DNA from: Puffinus mauretanicus
Taxonomy: Eukaryota; Chordata; Aves; Procellariiformes; Procellariidae
NCBI GenBank assembly: GCA_023333565.1
Contig: JAJKFH010000374.1
Coordinates: 3,472,001-3,536,000, forward strand
Length of the DNA: 64,000 nucleotides
Direction of reading: 5' to 3'
A program made the translations under genes and the position numbers. This document shows, in pieces, positions 1-13,300 of this stretch. Below the pieces are notes generated by a model. It had not been told where the DNA came from. It made no database searches and worked only from the letters and a program-made list of their open reading frames with translations. How positions within the stretch are numbered: the stretch's first letter is position 1; every line of letters starts with the position of its first letter.

Positions 1-3000
1 CAGTGGTGGGGGTAGGGGCTGTGGGCAGAGCTTTGTGGAACATCTCCAGAAAGCTGGAAAAGGGATAAGGAAGCTGCTCAGACATGCTGACAGAGCCATT
101 AGAAGAGCAGAAGGCTGAGGAAACTGCTCCCTTCCTTAGGAATTACAGGGATGTTCCTGCTATGTTAGCACTTTCAGCTCTATTGCTTGGGAGCTGAAGA
201 GCTGCAGAGAACACAGTAAGCCTCAAAGATCTCAGTAGAAAGGGGCCACCACTGCTCCACCTGAACCATGGAATAAGAGTCCCTTTGGGCAGATGATCTG
301 CAGAAGGAAGTTTATTGGCATCAGAGAGTTGTCTTCTGCCCTGCTGTCACTGCACACTGGTGTAACAAGTGAGAGCCTCCTTTATTAGCAGGAGGAGAAA
401 GAAAGAGAAAGAGTGCTTTCAATTAAAACACAAAAAATGGCTGGGAGTGGAGAAGTTGTGTGCTCTTGAAGGACTGTGATTCCAATCTGTCTGAACAAGT
501 GACAAGTACGGCTCCATCCTCACAGACAGGAGAGATGCAGGTGAAGTAATATTTCTCCAAAAACAGAGAGAAGAGAGTGGATTTAATGAGCATTGTTCAA
601 GTGGGAGACGCTCAAGATGAAAGAGCAAATTAAGATAAAAGGAAGCATTTGTATGTGCAAGGGGAGGGTGGGGAACATGGGGCAGGTTGGAGCATCTGCC
701 CCATAGCCTGCACTACTGGGGAGAATAAGTAGCTCACAAGTCACTACTTTCTTTTTCAGCATGATGAAATGGAAGGAAGTGAACAGGAGTATATATGTAT
801 ATACGTGCCTCAGCTTTACTCTGTTTTGGTCTGTGCATTTTGCATAGACTATAAAATGCTTATATTGTGCAAAATAGAGCGCACAGTGACACTATTTAGT
901 GTGCACTTCGAGAGATTATCATTTTCCACCTTCTGTCTCCACACAAGTGTAGTTGCTGGTGGACTCTGGCTTGACTCTCTGGATCAGGAAACACTGGCTG
1001 CTGCTGGAGGCCAGTCACAGACAGAATGGGATGTGGAAGTGGTTTAGGATAGCGGGAAGGTGACTAGCTGCACAAGATGTTTATTCTGAGGTGGAAAGAA
1101 GTGGGATGCTGAACAAGCCAGGTCATTGTGTTGATTAACTGCATCTAGAAATGGGAAATGAGCATTTTCCCAATGGCCACATCACGGTTAGAGGGACTGG
1201 TACTTTCTTGTCACTCAGGGGGATCCTGAGGAAATGAGTGGTGCAAAGTTCTTCCACCTTCCATCTTCTCTATAGGGAAGTGAACTGGACTTGCAGCTTA
1301 AAATTATGATGCAGCTTCCAACAGCAAAATCTTTCCTTTGGTAATAGATATTTCAGAAAGAAAGAGCTTCTTGGAATTTAATTCTGAACATGGGATTACA
1401 GGCATGGAGGAAAGCTATCTGCATTGTCTGAAATGGAGTACTTTGACCAGGAGTAATGTTCACACTGGTGGATGGGTTAGAGACTTGTTCTGAGACATCC
1501 CAGCTTTGCTGTTTCCTCTCTCTGGTTTGCCATATGTGCTTGTGCTACCAAAGATAATGTGCTAGCCCTGCAGGTAATGTCTGGATCTGCTTTCCTGCTA
1601 TCCAGCTTGATATCTGCCTTATGTCAGAAGTCTAATGTGCAGTCTCTCCGCTTTCAGAGTGCTTTGTGAAACCAGCATCTGGACAAAGAACAGCTGAATG
1701 AAGCTAAGCATGGAAGAGGCTGTGGTAATGCTAGTGGAAAACCTGTAGAACTCCAGCTGTTGAAAGCATTGACTCTCAGGGCGCTGAGCTAGTCTGTTAA
1801 TCTTAGCATGCTCTGTCTCTGGAAGGTAGCAGGACACCCAATAGCTTAATTGATGAAAAACATTTAAATCTCCTTGTGCCAGTCAGGAGAATGTTCCTGA
1901 GCCAGTTAGGTTCCAGTCTGGCCATGACAATCCTTGCTTTTATTGGACCGAATATTGTTTGTTTGGGGGAGCCATGGGTAAGAAGTGGCTCATCTTTCGG
2001 AGAGATGGGAGATGAGGTCCACCTCACAGGTAGGGTCTCAGGAGACGTACATCAGCTCTGTCTGCTCCTTGCTGTTACTGCCCGTTGTAGCTGTCACCAC
2101 TGAGATTGGTTTCGATCCAGGATGAGTGATATTCTCAGATAGTTCTGCCTTGTCTTAAGGATCTGACTTTACTCAGGAAAATAAATGAAGATACCATGTG
2201 TGTGTCTGAGCACAGACTATTAAGCAGGAGTCATCAGGGATGGAATAAAAGGCACTTTTCCTCAACGTATGGCTCTGTAACAGTTAAAGGTGCTATGGCA
2301 AGTAGACTGCTACTGTTGCTGTACAGCTCAATGGATGGATGAGATGAAAGCAAGAGTAGCTTTATGAAGGCTTTCCCACTGCTTTTCTAGCCAGAAGAGA
2401 CTACAGAAAGAGGATAGTAGGTGAGCAGAACAGGGAATAGTCAGGATCCTAGGTATCAGGCAGTGAATGAGTGAGCCAACTTTGGTCTCCAGATGATGGG
2501 ATCAAGGACTCTTCCTTTAGCAGAGTTCATTTTCTATAATATTCATGGCTTTGTGACAGGAAATGCTGTTGGTAGGATCCCAGAGAGGATTCTCAGTGGT
2601 ATAGCTGGTAGTGGACTGCAGAGTACCAAAGTGGTACCAGGTAGAAATAACAGGAAAAAATGAACTTCATACCCCAGCTGGCTCACAGCCCTTTCCCAAA
2701 AGAAAGGCTGGTGGCTGGTGGACAGCCCCAATAGTTTTGTGCTATTGTGGTGCAACGTTAGCAGTGATTAACCAAGTTAGCAGTGATCGGCATGCCAGGA
2801 GCAAATGTATACCATTGGCAGATGAAGTTATGTGTCTGTGGCTTTGTGTGTAATAACTGCTGTATATGTATTATACAGATAGGTTTTTAAAAAGATATTA
2901 AAGTTACAAATTTAGTCCTGAGAAATTAGATAAGGGCAAATTTGTAGCTGACTGGGCAGCCCTATCCATGCATGAGCTCTGTGACATGGTGTGGCCCAGC

Positions 3001-3329
3001 ATCACATGGGATATCAGGGACAGCCAATGTTAGAGCTCAGCTCTTCCAAATTCTAGGCAGGCACCTTAACGCACATCTCCCCTTGAAATGGACCACATTG
3101 CTTTGCCATTTTATGCACTGAAAGATGCAGGGATTTTGTGTAATAAGCCATATGTAATTGTTTCAGTGCATCAGAATACACACATACCTTTTACCTGTAT
3201 TCATCTGGATGCAATGTATACCTCTATATCCGTGCACACTTACATATGTATGTAATATGAACATCAGGGAATCCATTCAGAAGAAAACCACTATTCTGTA
3301 TATATCTACAATATTATTAAAAATATTGA

Positions 3330-3570
3330 GTTAGTAAATACATGTTCTTGACAGATGCATTTAGGAACCATCAATTAGGCTTGGCATTCATTAGGTGGGG
3401 AGAAGTCCAATCAGATTTCACTGACTCAACAAAGCCGCCTATAAATTGTGGGCTGTTTGTTCTGACGTTTGATGAATTATTCTTCATAATCTACTGTCTG
3501 CTGCAATAAATCTAATCTTTCAGTTTTTGCTGTCTTAATAATTCTTGGAGCAACACTGTGACATTTTGTT
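3330..3570. other. Candidate conserved noncoding element
   Basis: This AT-rich, non-repetitive block is dense in TAAT/ATTA homeodomain cores and CAAT-like words, for example around 3372-3390, 3472-3495 and 3532-3545. It has no open frame and no transposon signature. The texture resembles vertebrate conserved enhancers, but that is inference from base composition only and no alignment was possible. Confidence 0.25.
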
Positions 3571-5439
3571 TTCGTAGAGGGGATAGAAAGGGCTAGGACG
3601 ATGGAAAAAACCCTCATTTGCTGTCTGGGAAGTAGATTGTTCTACTCCAAGGTAACATTTTCTCATGCCTAGAACTCTGGTCTTGCAGACTTGCAGGGAT
3701 CAGTGAGTTCTTCGTGCCATGGTCGTGTATGTTCTTGAAAAGATGACCCGCCTAGGATGAGGTTCACATCCCTTAAACCTAGTCCAGGAAAAGCATTCTG
3801 ACTTTTGAGAGCAATAGGGTCCTAGTGTCAATAAAAAGTGAATTCCAGAAGTTCTGGGAGCCACAAGCCTTAGAAATGCTGTATCAGACATAGAACTGAG
3901 TAACTATTCAGCTATTCTGCCTCATGAAATAGAGGGAACATTGTACTAGGCAGTGTTAACATGGCAGCTGCAGCCCCCAAAACTTCCCTGGGAAAGCTGC
4001 TCTTTTCCCAGAGTGGTATTGTGTTGGTCTGTTTTCCAGCAAGCTCATGAATCCCATTATCACAGTGCCCCGCGCTGTCTCGGCTGGGAGGCTGCAGACA
4101 GCATGATCCCTGTGTAAATCTCAGAAAGCTCCTGCAGACTGAGCTCACCTTAGCAAATTGCCGTCCATGGAGCCATGATTAAGAGAGTACTTTCAGTGCT
4201 GTCTCTATCAGGAATGGAAGAAACAGATGAATTGAGTTCACTTCATCAAGGGAATTCCAGCTTGGAGAATCAAAGCACAAGGAGATGTGCAAAATTTACC
4301 CACCTTAATCACTTTCTTGCTGTCAGCTTCTGCCATGAACCTGTCTCCCAACTGTATGATCCCCTTTGTCTTGAATGGATTTATATCAGCTTCCCCATGT
4401 GCATCTTCCTGTGCTGCTGCGTGGCATCAAAGTGCAAGCTGCTCCTGGCCATCACAACACAATGCTGTTGTTAATGGAGCTCTGTTGTATCATGGCCTGT
4501 GATGAGCATCCTGGAGGCAAGAAGCTCAAGTTAATCCTGTGTTGCCTAGTCAGCCCCTTCTGAAATAGCAGGACATCTCATGGATTGCTATCTCCAAATA
4601 CAAAATGCCAGACTCAGGAGCAATTACAGTATGCTGTGATCAGAAGAGGAGATCTGCTGTGAAATTGTGGTTGAGGTTTTGAATGTTTCAGTTTGCATTG
4701 CTTTTTGGTGATAAGAGAACAGCATCATCCCTGTTGGGCCCCTTTTTGTGAACTATTTTGAGTGGTTGTGATTGGTGAAGCTGTGGAGCACAGTGAAGTG
4801 TCTGGAGATGGCCTCTGTCTGAGATGGTCTCAGCTCCTGCTGCATGTTCCCCAGATGTGCCAGACTCTGGCAGAGTCCCCCGACATGGGCATATTTACAC
4901 TCAGTTCTGGCATGTTTACCGTACTTCCAGTAACAGAAGCAACTTTATTGTCTGAAAGTTACATGACAGACGTTTCATGAAGATGCACTGTTACCAGAGC
5001 TCAGGGTTTACCCTGGAGACTGGGCCACTTCCAGCTGTGGTTCCCCCAAACTCTTTGCATTCTCAGAAACTTACAGGGTCTATGAGTAACTTTCTAGGCT
5101 GTCAAACAGCAACTGAGTCCCAGGCTAGCAGCAGGTAAAACAATTCCTCCATTGTTCATCCTACTGTCATTGAGATTGGTCAATCTGGTGGGAAGAGCTT
5201 CTGAAGAACATAAGGATGACTGTACAGATCAGATCAAAAGCTGAAGCTCGCCACTCTGCCTCCAACTGGCCTCCAGCCAGTGTTGGCTAAGAGGGAAAGG
5301 CTATAAAAGCATGGCAGGCATACAGTTAATCTTTACCTGATATGATCTTCCAGTTTCTGGTAATCTGAAGGTTAGAGATTTCCTGGGCCAGAGATTGTAT
5401 CTTGGTGTTTAATAACTTGTGATGGATTTTATTCATTGA

Positions 5440-5710
5440 CTTATCTACCCATCTGGACTTCTGGTATTCATAACATCCTGTGGCAATGAGTTCCACAGCT
5501 TAATGGGTGTGGGGAAAAAATACTTCTTTTTGCTTGTTTTAATCTTGCCGTCTGGTAATCTGGTGTGCTAATTGACAATTTGCTGCTCCCGAGTTCTTCT
5601 ATGGAGTGAATGAGCATTCCCAATCCCATTCTCCATGACAGAAGTGATTTTATAGAGCTCTGTGACATTCCCTCCCCGTTGTTTCTCTTTGCAGGCTGAA
5701 GAGTCCTTTA
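5440..5710 (-). repeat. Ancient CR1/L3-like LINE relic
   Basis: The text running from 'ggcaatgagttccacagctt' (5483) through 'gattttatagagctctgtga' to 'ctctttgcaggctgaagag' (about 5702) follows the minus strand of the 3' region of an old CR1-superfamily LINE, as I remember it from reptile and bird genomes. It is highly diverged and has no coding capacity. The boundaries are approximate. The family name is from memory, not from a search. Confidence 0.5.
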
Positions 5711-8559
5711 AAGTCCTGGGAAATATTTGAAGGCAGTTTTGAAATGCTTTGGTGAAGGACTCTCTTCCCCTGGGAAATGCTGACCATTTGAAAGTCTCCT
5801 CACTGACACCACCTGTACTGTACTGGTTCAGCTCTGGCAGAGTTGAGGAAAAGTTCTTTATAAATGGTTGTGGAAAACCAGAATTTTCAAAACTGTCCTG
5901 AACTCTGCTGGAAACCTCCTGGATAGGACTTGTAATGCAAAATGTTCTTACTTAGACCCCATAGTGGCCTCATTCTGGCTTGCGCCACATACATGGGTCT
6001 GGACCACCATGCTGGAAGGAGTTCAGCCTGCCAGCTAAATAGGGCTGGGCTGTTGAGACACCTTCTGTAAGTGATCCTGCATCCCACTGCACCCTAAATT
6101 GGTCCCGAAGAGACTGCTGACACATGGCCACCATTCATCTGCTGGGGTCACTATGGCAGAGCAGAGCCACCACATCCCACTTCGGATGGCATTATGTAGT
6201 GCTGGACCAGGAAGGGGCTGAGGCAGTATGTTTCAAAAGAAATTAGCTAGCAAGACATGCACGTTTAACGTTTATGGTTTGGAGATTAAGACATCAGGCT
6301 GGAACTTGGGATATCTGGGTTAAATCCCAGCTCTGTCAAAGACTTCTCAGAACATGCTGGGCAGGTCGTGTAAGGCAATACTTTAGGAAAGGACTCAGGA
6401 TTTGGGAGCTTAAATCCAATTGACTTCCAGTAACTTCCTAAGTGTTTAAGGACAGGATTCACAAAAAATACTGAGGCATTCTGATGCTCAGCATTGCAGC
6501 ATCAGCTGGTGTGCACACAGATCTCGGGCAGAGCAGTGTGTGTTTTGGGAAGGTGCTTCAGTATGCGAGGAAGCCTGTAGGTGACAACTGGGGACTCCTG
6601 GAGAGTGTGAGTTTGTGCAGGGCCCGCGGTGGCTGTGCACCTCGTACAATGGCCACCCTGGGCTTAATGACGGTCTCTAGGTGCAACCTCAGCACAAATA
6701 CATACTAATAAGTGTCTAAGTAGATAGATCCTGTAAGAGCTTTTATATCAGCTCCCTGAGGTGTGAATACTAATACCAACAATCATGGAAAGATTTTGCA
6801 TATTTAAAATTAAATGAGCTTCATTCTTTAGAATTAAACAGTCAGGGCTGTGTTTCCAGCCAGTGAAGTACAATGACACATTCATTTGCTGGTTGAGCAC
6901 GTGCCTGATGGGGAGCTGGCTGTGCAGAAGGCTCGTGAGGGAAACCACTGTGTGCAGGGACACCACTCACCTCTACAGCGGTAAACCTGCAGCTGGCTGT
7001 CCTGCTCCTTTGAAAGAGCAGCCCTAAAGTTCCTTTTCTCTCTTTTAAACCTTTATTAAACCTGTTTGGAAACTATGCTTGTTTCATCTCCTGCCAGGAT
7101 TGCAGATGGTAACAGCCAGTTTGATAAGGCCCTTTGAGACCAGCTGTGGCCTGAAAGAAGCTTGAGAGTTCCTTAAGTACCTTGGCAGGTGGGCTCTAAG
7201 AGTGTCCCAGGCCTTTGCTTGCTAATTATCCATCCTGGAAATGATGGTTAGAGTTTTTGTTGAGGATGCTTATTAGCTGGGTGCTTGTGAGCAGTAAGAG
7301 CCTGCAGCCTACTCCAAGAACTCCCAGCCTGCATGAAATGGGTGCAGCCGCCTTCCCTTGGGAAGGACCCTGCTCTCCGGTAGGCAGTGTGGGAGCCTGG
7401 CTCACCTCTTCTCTGCTTCCACGTCATACAGCCTCTCGCTCGCTTTTGTCTGTCTGGGACACACAGCCTGCATCAGAGGCACTAGCTGCCTCCAGCGAGC
7501 TGCGAAAGGACCATTTCATAATGAATGAGGGTGATTTGCTAAGTGGGGGGTCCTGGAGCCCAGCCGTAATTGTGCTGCTGCTTTATCTCAGCCTCACACC
7601 TGCTCATGTAATGGCCCAGCTGTGATCCGCTCCCTCCCCCATGTGCACGCTCTACCCTTCTGCTCCTGGAGGAGCCATCAATTCTCTGGCCCCGTTGCAG
7701 TCCCTCGCCTTGCTGCCTTCGCCTGCAGCTGTGGGTGCACACAAATTCCCCCTTGAATTGCAGCAGGGCCACTGGGCTGGCTCTAACGGACGTGACTGCT
7801 AACCTGACTTTCATGTCCTAAATAACAAGTATTTAAATGTAATCCTTCTGCCCAAAAGAACTCCTAGAGACAGCTTTCTTCAAATTATGTTTCCTTAGAA
7901 AACTTAGTCACACAAGAATACTGTATATATTATTCCTGCCAGAGGGAGCATGTGCAGCTTTTTTTTCCCCCCTGCATTCAATACTGGTGAAAATGGTGGA
8001 TTGACAGTATAGGCAATTAAAAGCTTTTGAAATCCAGAGCAGATGGAATTTTATCCAATTTATATGTGGTCTTACCATAAATGTACCTTACTGGATTCAG
8101 GCCAGTGAAATCCCAATTCTGTGCTTCAACCTTTGGAGTGTGCTACCACCCTTATGACAGTTAGACTAGTAATATTGGCTGCTACTCTGTAAAGGGTACA
8201 TTCCTCTAAGATGAGGATGTAGGGTAGCGAGAGAGTTGAAGAAAGCCCCGGCTCAACCTAATGTGGCAAGTTCTCTGCATTTTTTCCTTCCTTACGGGAT
8301 CTCGTAGCCCAACATGCTCCTGGCCACCTTAAGTCTCTTCCCCTTAACGGGTCCTCTCTTCAGCTGATAGAGAAACTTCATATAAAGGTAAAAGTCCCTG
8401 TATCTTGAACACATGTCCCCTGAGCCATCTCTCATCCTGTAGGTGCTTCTTTCTTTATACTACTCTAAACCGAGAATCTCAAAATCCAGAAGTGAGAGAG
8501 AAAAGAAAGGGCAGGGGGAAAGAGAGAAAAGCTTTTTTCTCTTGAGACACGTATGTCAA

Positions 8560-9060
8560 TAGGTTTGAATTATGGACCTGCTGTAATTAAAAAACACATA
8601 ACTAGTTGTTTTTAAATGCAGTTGTTTTACTTAATTGATTTTGCCGCTGGGACCAATGGGAATTAAATAAATAAATAAAATGCACCTTCCTAGTGAATTA
8701 CTGGAGGCAGCTGAGTCTCTGTTGGAATCTAATTGCTGCAAATGCTCCAGTTTGTTGCTAGCAATAGTTTTCTGTGGAAGGGGCTGGGAGAGAAGGGGTA
8801 GGGTAGTGTGGGAGGGGGCTCATTCCCAGGCAGCTGCAGGAGGGAACAGGCTGCTCCTTGTATAGTATTTCTTCCTTGTCAGCAAAAAGAATATTCGTTT
8901 AACGCTTTGCATGAAGACTTTGCTTAGAAGGTCTTTATTCATATTTAATTACTAGCTCACTGCAGCTCCCATCTTTAATTACCTTTTAAAAAGCAGGTTA
9001 TAAAAATGCACTGACATTCTTTCTTTTTTGTTACTGCATAAATTACAGGCTTCTTAACTG
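8560..9060. other. Candidate conserved noncoding block
   Basis: This AT-rich intronic block has repeated TAATTA-like words (ctgtaattaaaaaac near 8580, tttaattactagc near 8945, ctttaattacctttt near 8972) and a short AAAT run (8665-8680). The middle, about 8770-8860, is G-rich. No coding or transposon similarity is visible. Calling it a regulatory element is inference. Confidence 0.22.
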
Positions 9061-10194
9061 CTCACCCGAAATCAGTCCAGCCCGTGGGAGGGGTGGGACA
9101 GGTTCCCTTTGCTGACTTCTGGATACCTCAGAGCTTATCTGCACCTTGCTCTGCAGAGCAGGACGGAAACCCTTGATTATCATTACATGAACTAGCTCCG
9201 TGCCTGAAGCCACATAACCATGCTGGCAGTCCCTCTGAGCTAATTAATTGTGCGGAGGGCCTGGCTAGTCAGCCAAGCTGATACCACACTACCATGGTAA
9301 TAGTGTTTCCAGGGCCTGAGCTGCCTGGTGCTGCACTGAGGGTCTCTAGCAGGGTGCTGTGTTAACACAGGGCAGACAGGCCTTTGCCCATCTCCCATTG
9401 CCTCACCCATGTCTGTAGGTTTTTGCTTCCTGGACATCCTCCCGGTGAATCTACTTCTTCATCTGCAAATTTCCTTATTGTCTAGTCCTGAGTTTCATAC
9501 CCAGAGCTGCTAACACTTTCCTTTCCTGCCTGCATAGTGCTTTGCTGTCCTCCCCTGCTGCTTTTTCTGAGCTGAAAGCACAGGTTACTTTTATTGGAAG
9601 CATGAGATAGTCCATCACATAAAACATGTTTTCAGGTCATGTCGTCAGAGGTGCAAACTGCAATTTTTGCCCCCGTGCCCTTACTACTGCTCCCAGTCAT
9701 GTGCTGGCTTTCACCACGTAAGCTAGCTGATGCTGCTGTAATGCATGGGAGTATGCATTGTCAGGTTTCAGGGGGTCATGGTGGGTGGTATTAAATATCT
9801 GCAAAATAATTACATGCAAATGCAAAGGGACAGCTGTTGGCTTCTGCACCCAGTAACAGCCAAGGATGCTGACCATAATCTCTCCAACCCATTTTCAGGA
9901 CAGCCTGGAGAGGGATCCCTCACATGCTACCTGACCACTCCATGTCCTAGATGAAATGCGCTGCTGGGTTCTGCCACGGGTTTCCATAAGCAGAGTATCT
10001 CCAGGGCACTTCCACGCTTGGCAGGCTTCACTGGGAGGCCAGGCAGTGACAAGGCTCAGGCAGGGGACAGAGGAAGGATGAAAGGACCAAGCCTGCCCAG
10101 CTTCGGCACATGCTGTCTCTGGCCTGTGGATAGGGCTTTCCTTAGGATAGTCTCCGGCACCCCAAGCTGATGCCTCTTTCTCTTCTTCTGGCAG

Positions 10195-10353
10195 ATAAAA
10201 GAGCTCTTCGTAAGTTTTGAAGACACTCCCTTGGGAGCAGCATCACTAGCCCAGGTGCACAAGGCAGTGCTGCAGGATGGGAGAACGGTGGCAGTGAAAA
10301 TCCAGCACCCAAAAGTCCAAGCTCAGAGCTCCAAGGATATTTTGCTCATGGAG
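10195..10353 (+). CDS. ADCK1: ADCK1 coding exon, nucleotide-binding loop and VAVK lysine (partial gene)
   Basis: This 53-codon exon is phase 0 at both ends, with a cag acceptor at 10192-10194 and gtaaaa donor at 10354. Translation starts IKELFVSFEDTPLGAASLAQ and ends SSKDILLME. It matches vertebrate ADCK1 where the UbiB kinase-like N-lobe begins. GAASLAQVHKA (exon residues 14-24) is the alanine-rich loop that UbiB proteins carry in place of the glycine-rich loop. K35 in VAVKIQHPK is the nucleotide-anchoring lysine. ADCK1 is a mitochondrial UbiB-family atypical kinase-like protein. Its yeast relative Mcp2/Cqd2 is tied to coenzyme Q distribution and mitochondrial lipid homeostasis. The exon cannot start the protein: it has no initiator and is missing the upstream KxGQ region. 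Confidence 0.96.
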
Positions 10354-13300
10354 GTAAAACTACCTGTTGACTTTGACTTACAGAACAATTGCCATTGAAA
10401 CATGTGGGGGCCACATTCACCCGTGATGTAAGCAGGTATAACAACATCATCCTGTAGCTTTGAAACCTCCGCAGAGATAAATGCTGTCTTATGGGAATAA
10501 TACAGAAAGTTGGCGAGGATTGCAGTGAGGGTGATTGTGTGGGCGGAGAGACGGAACAAGAGGGTAAGAGTGAAGGAGGGCAGAAGGAGAAGACAGGTAA
10601 ACATGAATGACATCAGGGTAAGTCCATATGAGATTTAAAAACTAGAGAGTGAGTCCTGAAGTCTCTGTTCAGCCTGTGTGCCCGTTAACTGGTGGATTAA
10701 ACTGGTTTCAGTTCTCCTTGCAGTCAGGGCTGTGTGGCCAAGGAAAAATCATTCTCCGTGATTAGCATGGTTTTTTTCAGTTAAATTTTAGTGTGGATTC
10801 AACAGTGGCTGAGGTTGCTGTGATTCAGTTCTGTTTCTTGATCAGTTCCTTAATGCTGAGCTGATTCATGCTGGAAACAAAAACACTGAAATATGAAGAA
10901 GGTCATCTAACAGGGGAAGACACACAAATGAGGGATTCAGCAAGGAAAAAAGTTTCAATGCCTCTCCTGAATGGTGGGTACCACTCATGTTCCCAGTGCA
11001 ATGCTGTAGCTTCTCCCAGACTTCTAAGTCTAGCCCATCGAAGGGAGGAACTGGAGAAAAGCTGTGGCACTGCACTGCATTGCAATAGTCAAAGATACCA
11101 TTGATATGGAGGGGACAGGAAATGGAGACAGGGCTGAGGTGGAGGAGAGGGGAAGGATTAGGTCTGTAAATGGTAACACTAGAGCTTTCAGCTCTCCTAG
11201 TAAGCCTATATCTGTATGTATAGTACAGTAATGTGCACATCCATTGGCAGACAGGTATGTCCATGGGACTAAAGAGAGGAAGATTAAGTTGAGGGGGTCT
11301 TATAAGTGTTTAGAGGGTACTGCTGATGCAATGACACACAGTTCTCCGTCACAGGAGATCAGAAATCAGAGATCCTGCCAGCACCCTCTCAGAGGAGCAC
11401 ATAACTAAAGCTTCTTTGGGCAGCTAAAAAACTCTGCTTTGGGCATTCCTGGCTAGTCTGCAAAGAAGCACAGCTGGTTCCAGCTGGAGCGCATCAGTTT
11501 GCAGCTGAATATTTATTTTGAACTTGTAGTGAAATAAATTTTTGGGTTCAATAAAGGTATCCTGGTAAGATGGGATATGTCTTGTTTCAGTGCTGGTTTG
11601 AGAACAGTTTGAACCGGCTTTGGGTCCAGCTGTAGATTTGGATTTGATTCAGGTCCTCTCCAGGACTGACTGCAGTGGTCTGCCCGATGAGTTTGCTTTT
11701 GTGAGTCATCACATGCACAGCAGTTCTCAGGGGGCTTATGGTATCCTTCACTCCGGCCCAGGACAGGATGGCAGAAACTAAGCAGTCAAGGAAGAAGGAT
11801 GTGCAAGGTAATGAAAGACTGTGAGACCAGGGCAATAAAAGGATGTGAATGAATGAGCCAAGACCTAGATCCGTCTTGGGACATTTGCCCTTTTAACAGT
11901 GGGTATCACAGAAAAAATCCCCTCTCACACTATGTTGCTGTGATTGCTGGTTATACTGGTAAGAGACATTTAAACAAATAATTTTAGAATGATTCCTGTC
12001 TTTTCTGGTTTTAGACTAACTCTCCCGGGAGACTTGAAACTAAACCGGTGTATTTCCTTTTGTCAAGTTAGTATTGTCCTTCCTCTACAGTCTAGTTTGT
12101 CATCCTCGAGATCTGTTGTGTACACACAGCTATGGGAAAGTAGCTCACAACATGACACATGCAGTCTTGTTTTTAAAGGGTCTCTTGTGGAGTGTTGGCT
12201 TACATGCATCATCATATCCTTGTGTGGGACTATTTTTGTGTGGGCTGCACTGAAAGCCAGATTATGTGCACTGAGGTTCTGGTCCTTTAAGAACCAGACA
12301 GACGTTGCAGCTAGGTAGGAGGTTGATTTAAATATTGATGGAGATGGTCTTATTTAGTGACTGATGGGAAGGAATCTGAATGGGAAAAGCTAGATGGAAA
12401 ATTCCTAAATTCACTTGAGGTTTCATAGCATCAGTGCTGACTCTTTAAAAATCAGTACAGCATCTGTTAAATCCAGAGAGAGATGCCTCACTGCTTTTCT
12501 TATATCAATACTTATTTCAAGACAACATGTTAGACAGATGTCAGAAAAGGGACAGGCCAAATATTTTTTAAGTATGTCCCTGCTGATGGTCAAGTTGGCA
12601 AATTGATTCAAAAGAGCATTTAAAGAAAATAACAAAACAATGCATGAATTTTCTCACATCAGGCACCAATGAAATAATCCTGCAGCCCCATAAAGTTTAT
12701 GTACACGTTTATGAAGATCGCTGGTTACATTTCATTTGGGTGACATAAATTTGAAAGGATTTATGCCTGTAGATATAACAGTAGAAAAATCATTCAATAG
12801 TGTCTGGAACCTGGTGATTACATTTTTAAAGGAACATTGAGTTTGGAACTGACATTTAGATAAGAGAAGTAGAGACAGGTGGAGAACAAACGTTTTCACA
12901 CAGCTGAACAGGAGCAGTGATGGTTCATAAATTTATTTTTTGTCATACATTTCAATCATAGCAGCTTTCTGTGTGTGCTTTAAATGTTTCTCCTGCAGTG
13001 CAGGAATTCCCAGCTCAACGGTGGAGATCTAGAAAGGGAAACTGTCCAGGAACACACACTGACAAGTGTGACAAGTGTGTTTTCACATTGTGAAAACAAA
13101 TCTGTTTTCATTTTCAGATGGATGTATAGAACAAATAAGATAAAGACAGCAAAGTGGATTGCATTTTTATGTTTTATTCTTTTTTTATGACTCAAGTAGT
13201 TAAAAAAAGCCAAACAAATTATTTTCCTTAAGATGTGGTCCAAATCGTCAGCTTGTGTAGATTTGTGACACTGGTTGAGAAACTGACCCTTCATTTGAAC

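Larger units (their letters stand above)
1..10194 (+). other. ADCK1: ADCK1 upstream intron sequence, no exon recognised
   Basis: This stretch precedes the first recognised ADCK1 exon and ends in a good acceptor (tctttctcttcttctggcag, 10175-10194). About 150 N-terminal residues of the protein, including the KxGQ motif and the membrane-proximal N-terminus, should lie upstream. I looked for coding similarity to them on the + strand and found none, so I treat the block as intron. A very short 5' exon could be missed. It contains an old CR1-like relic (5440-5710) and two AT-rich candidate conserved blocks (about 3.3 and 8.6 kb). Open frames here, such as 7257-7625 (122 codons), show no recognisable protein. 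Confidence 0.5.
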
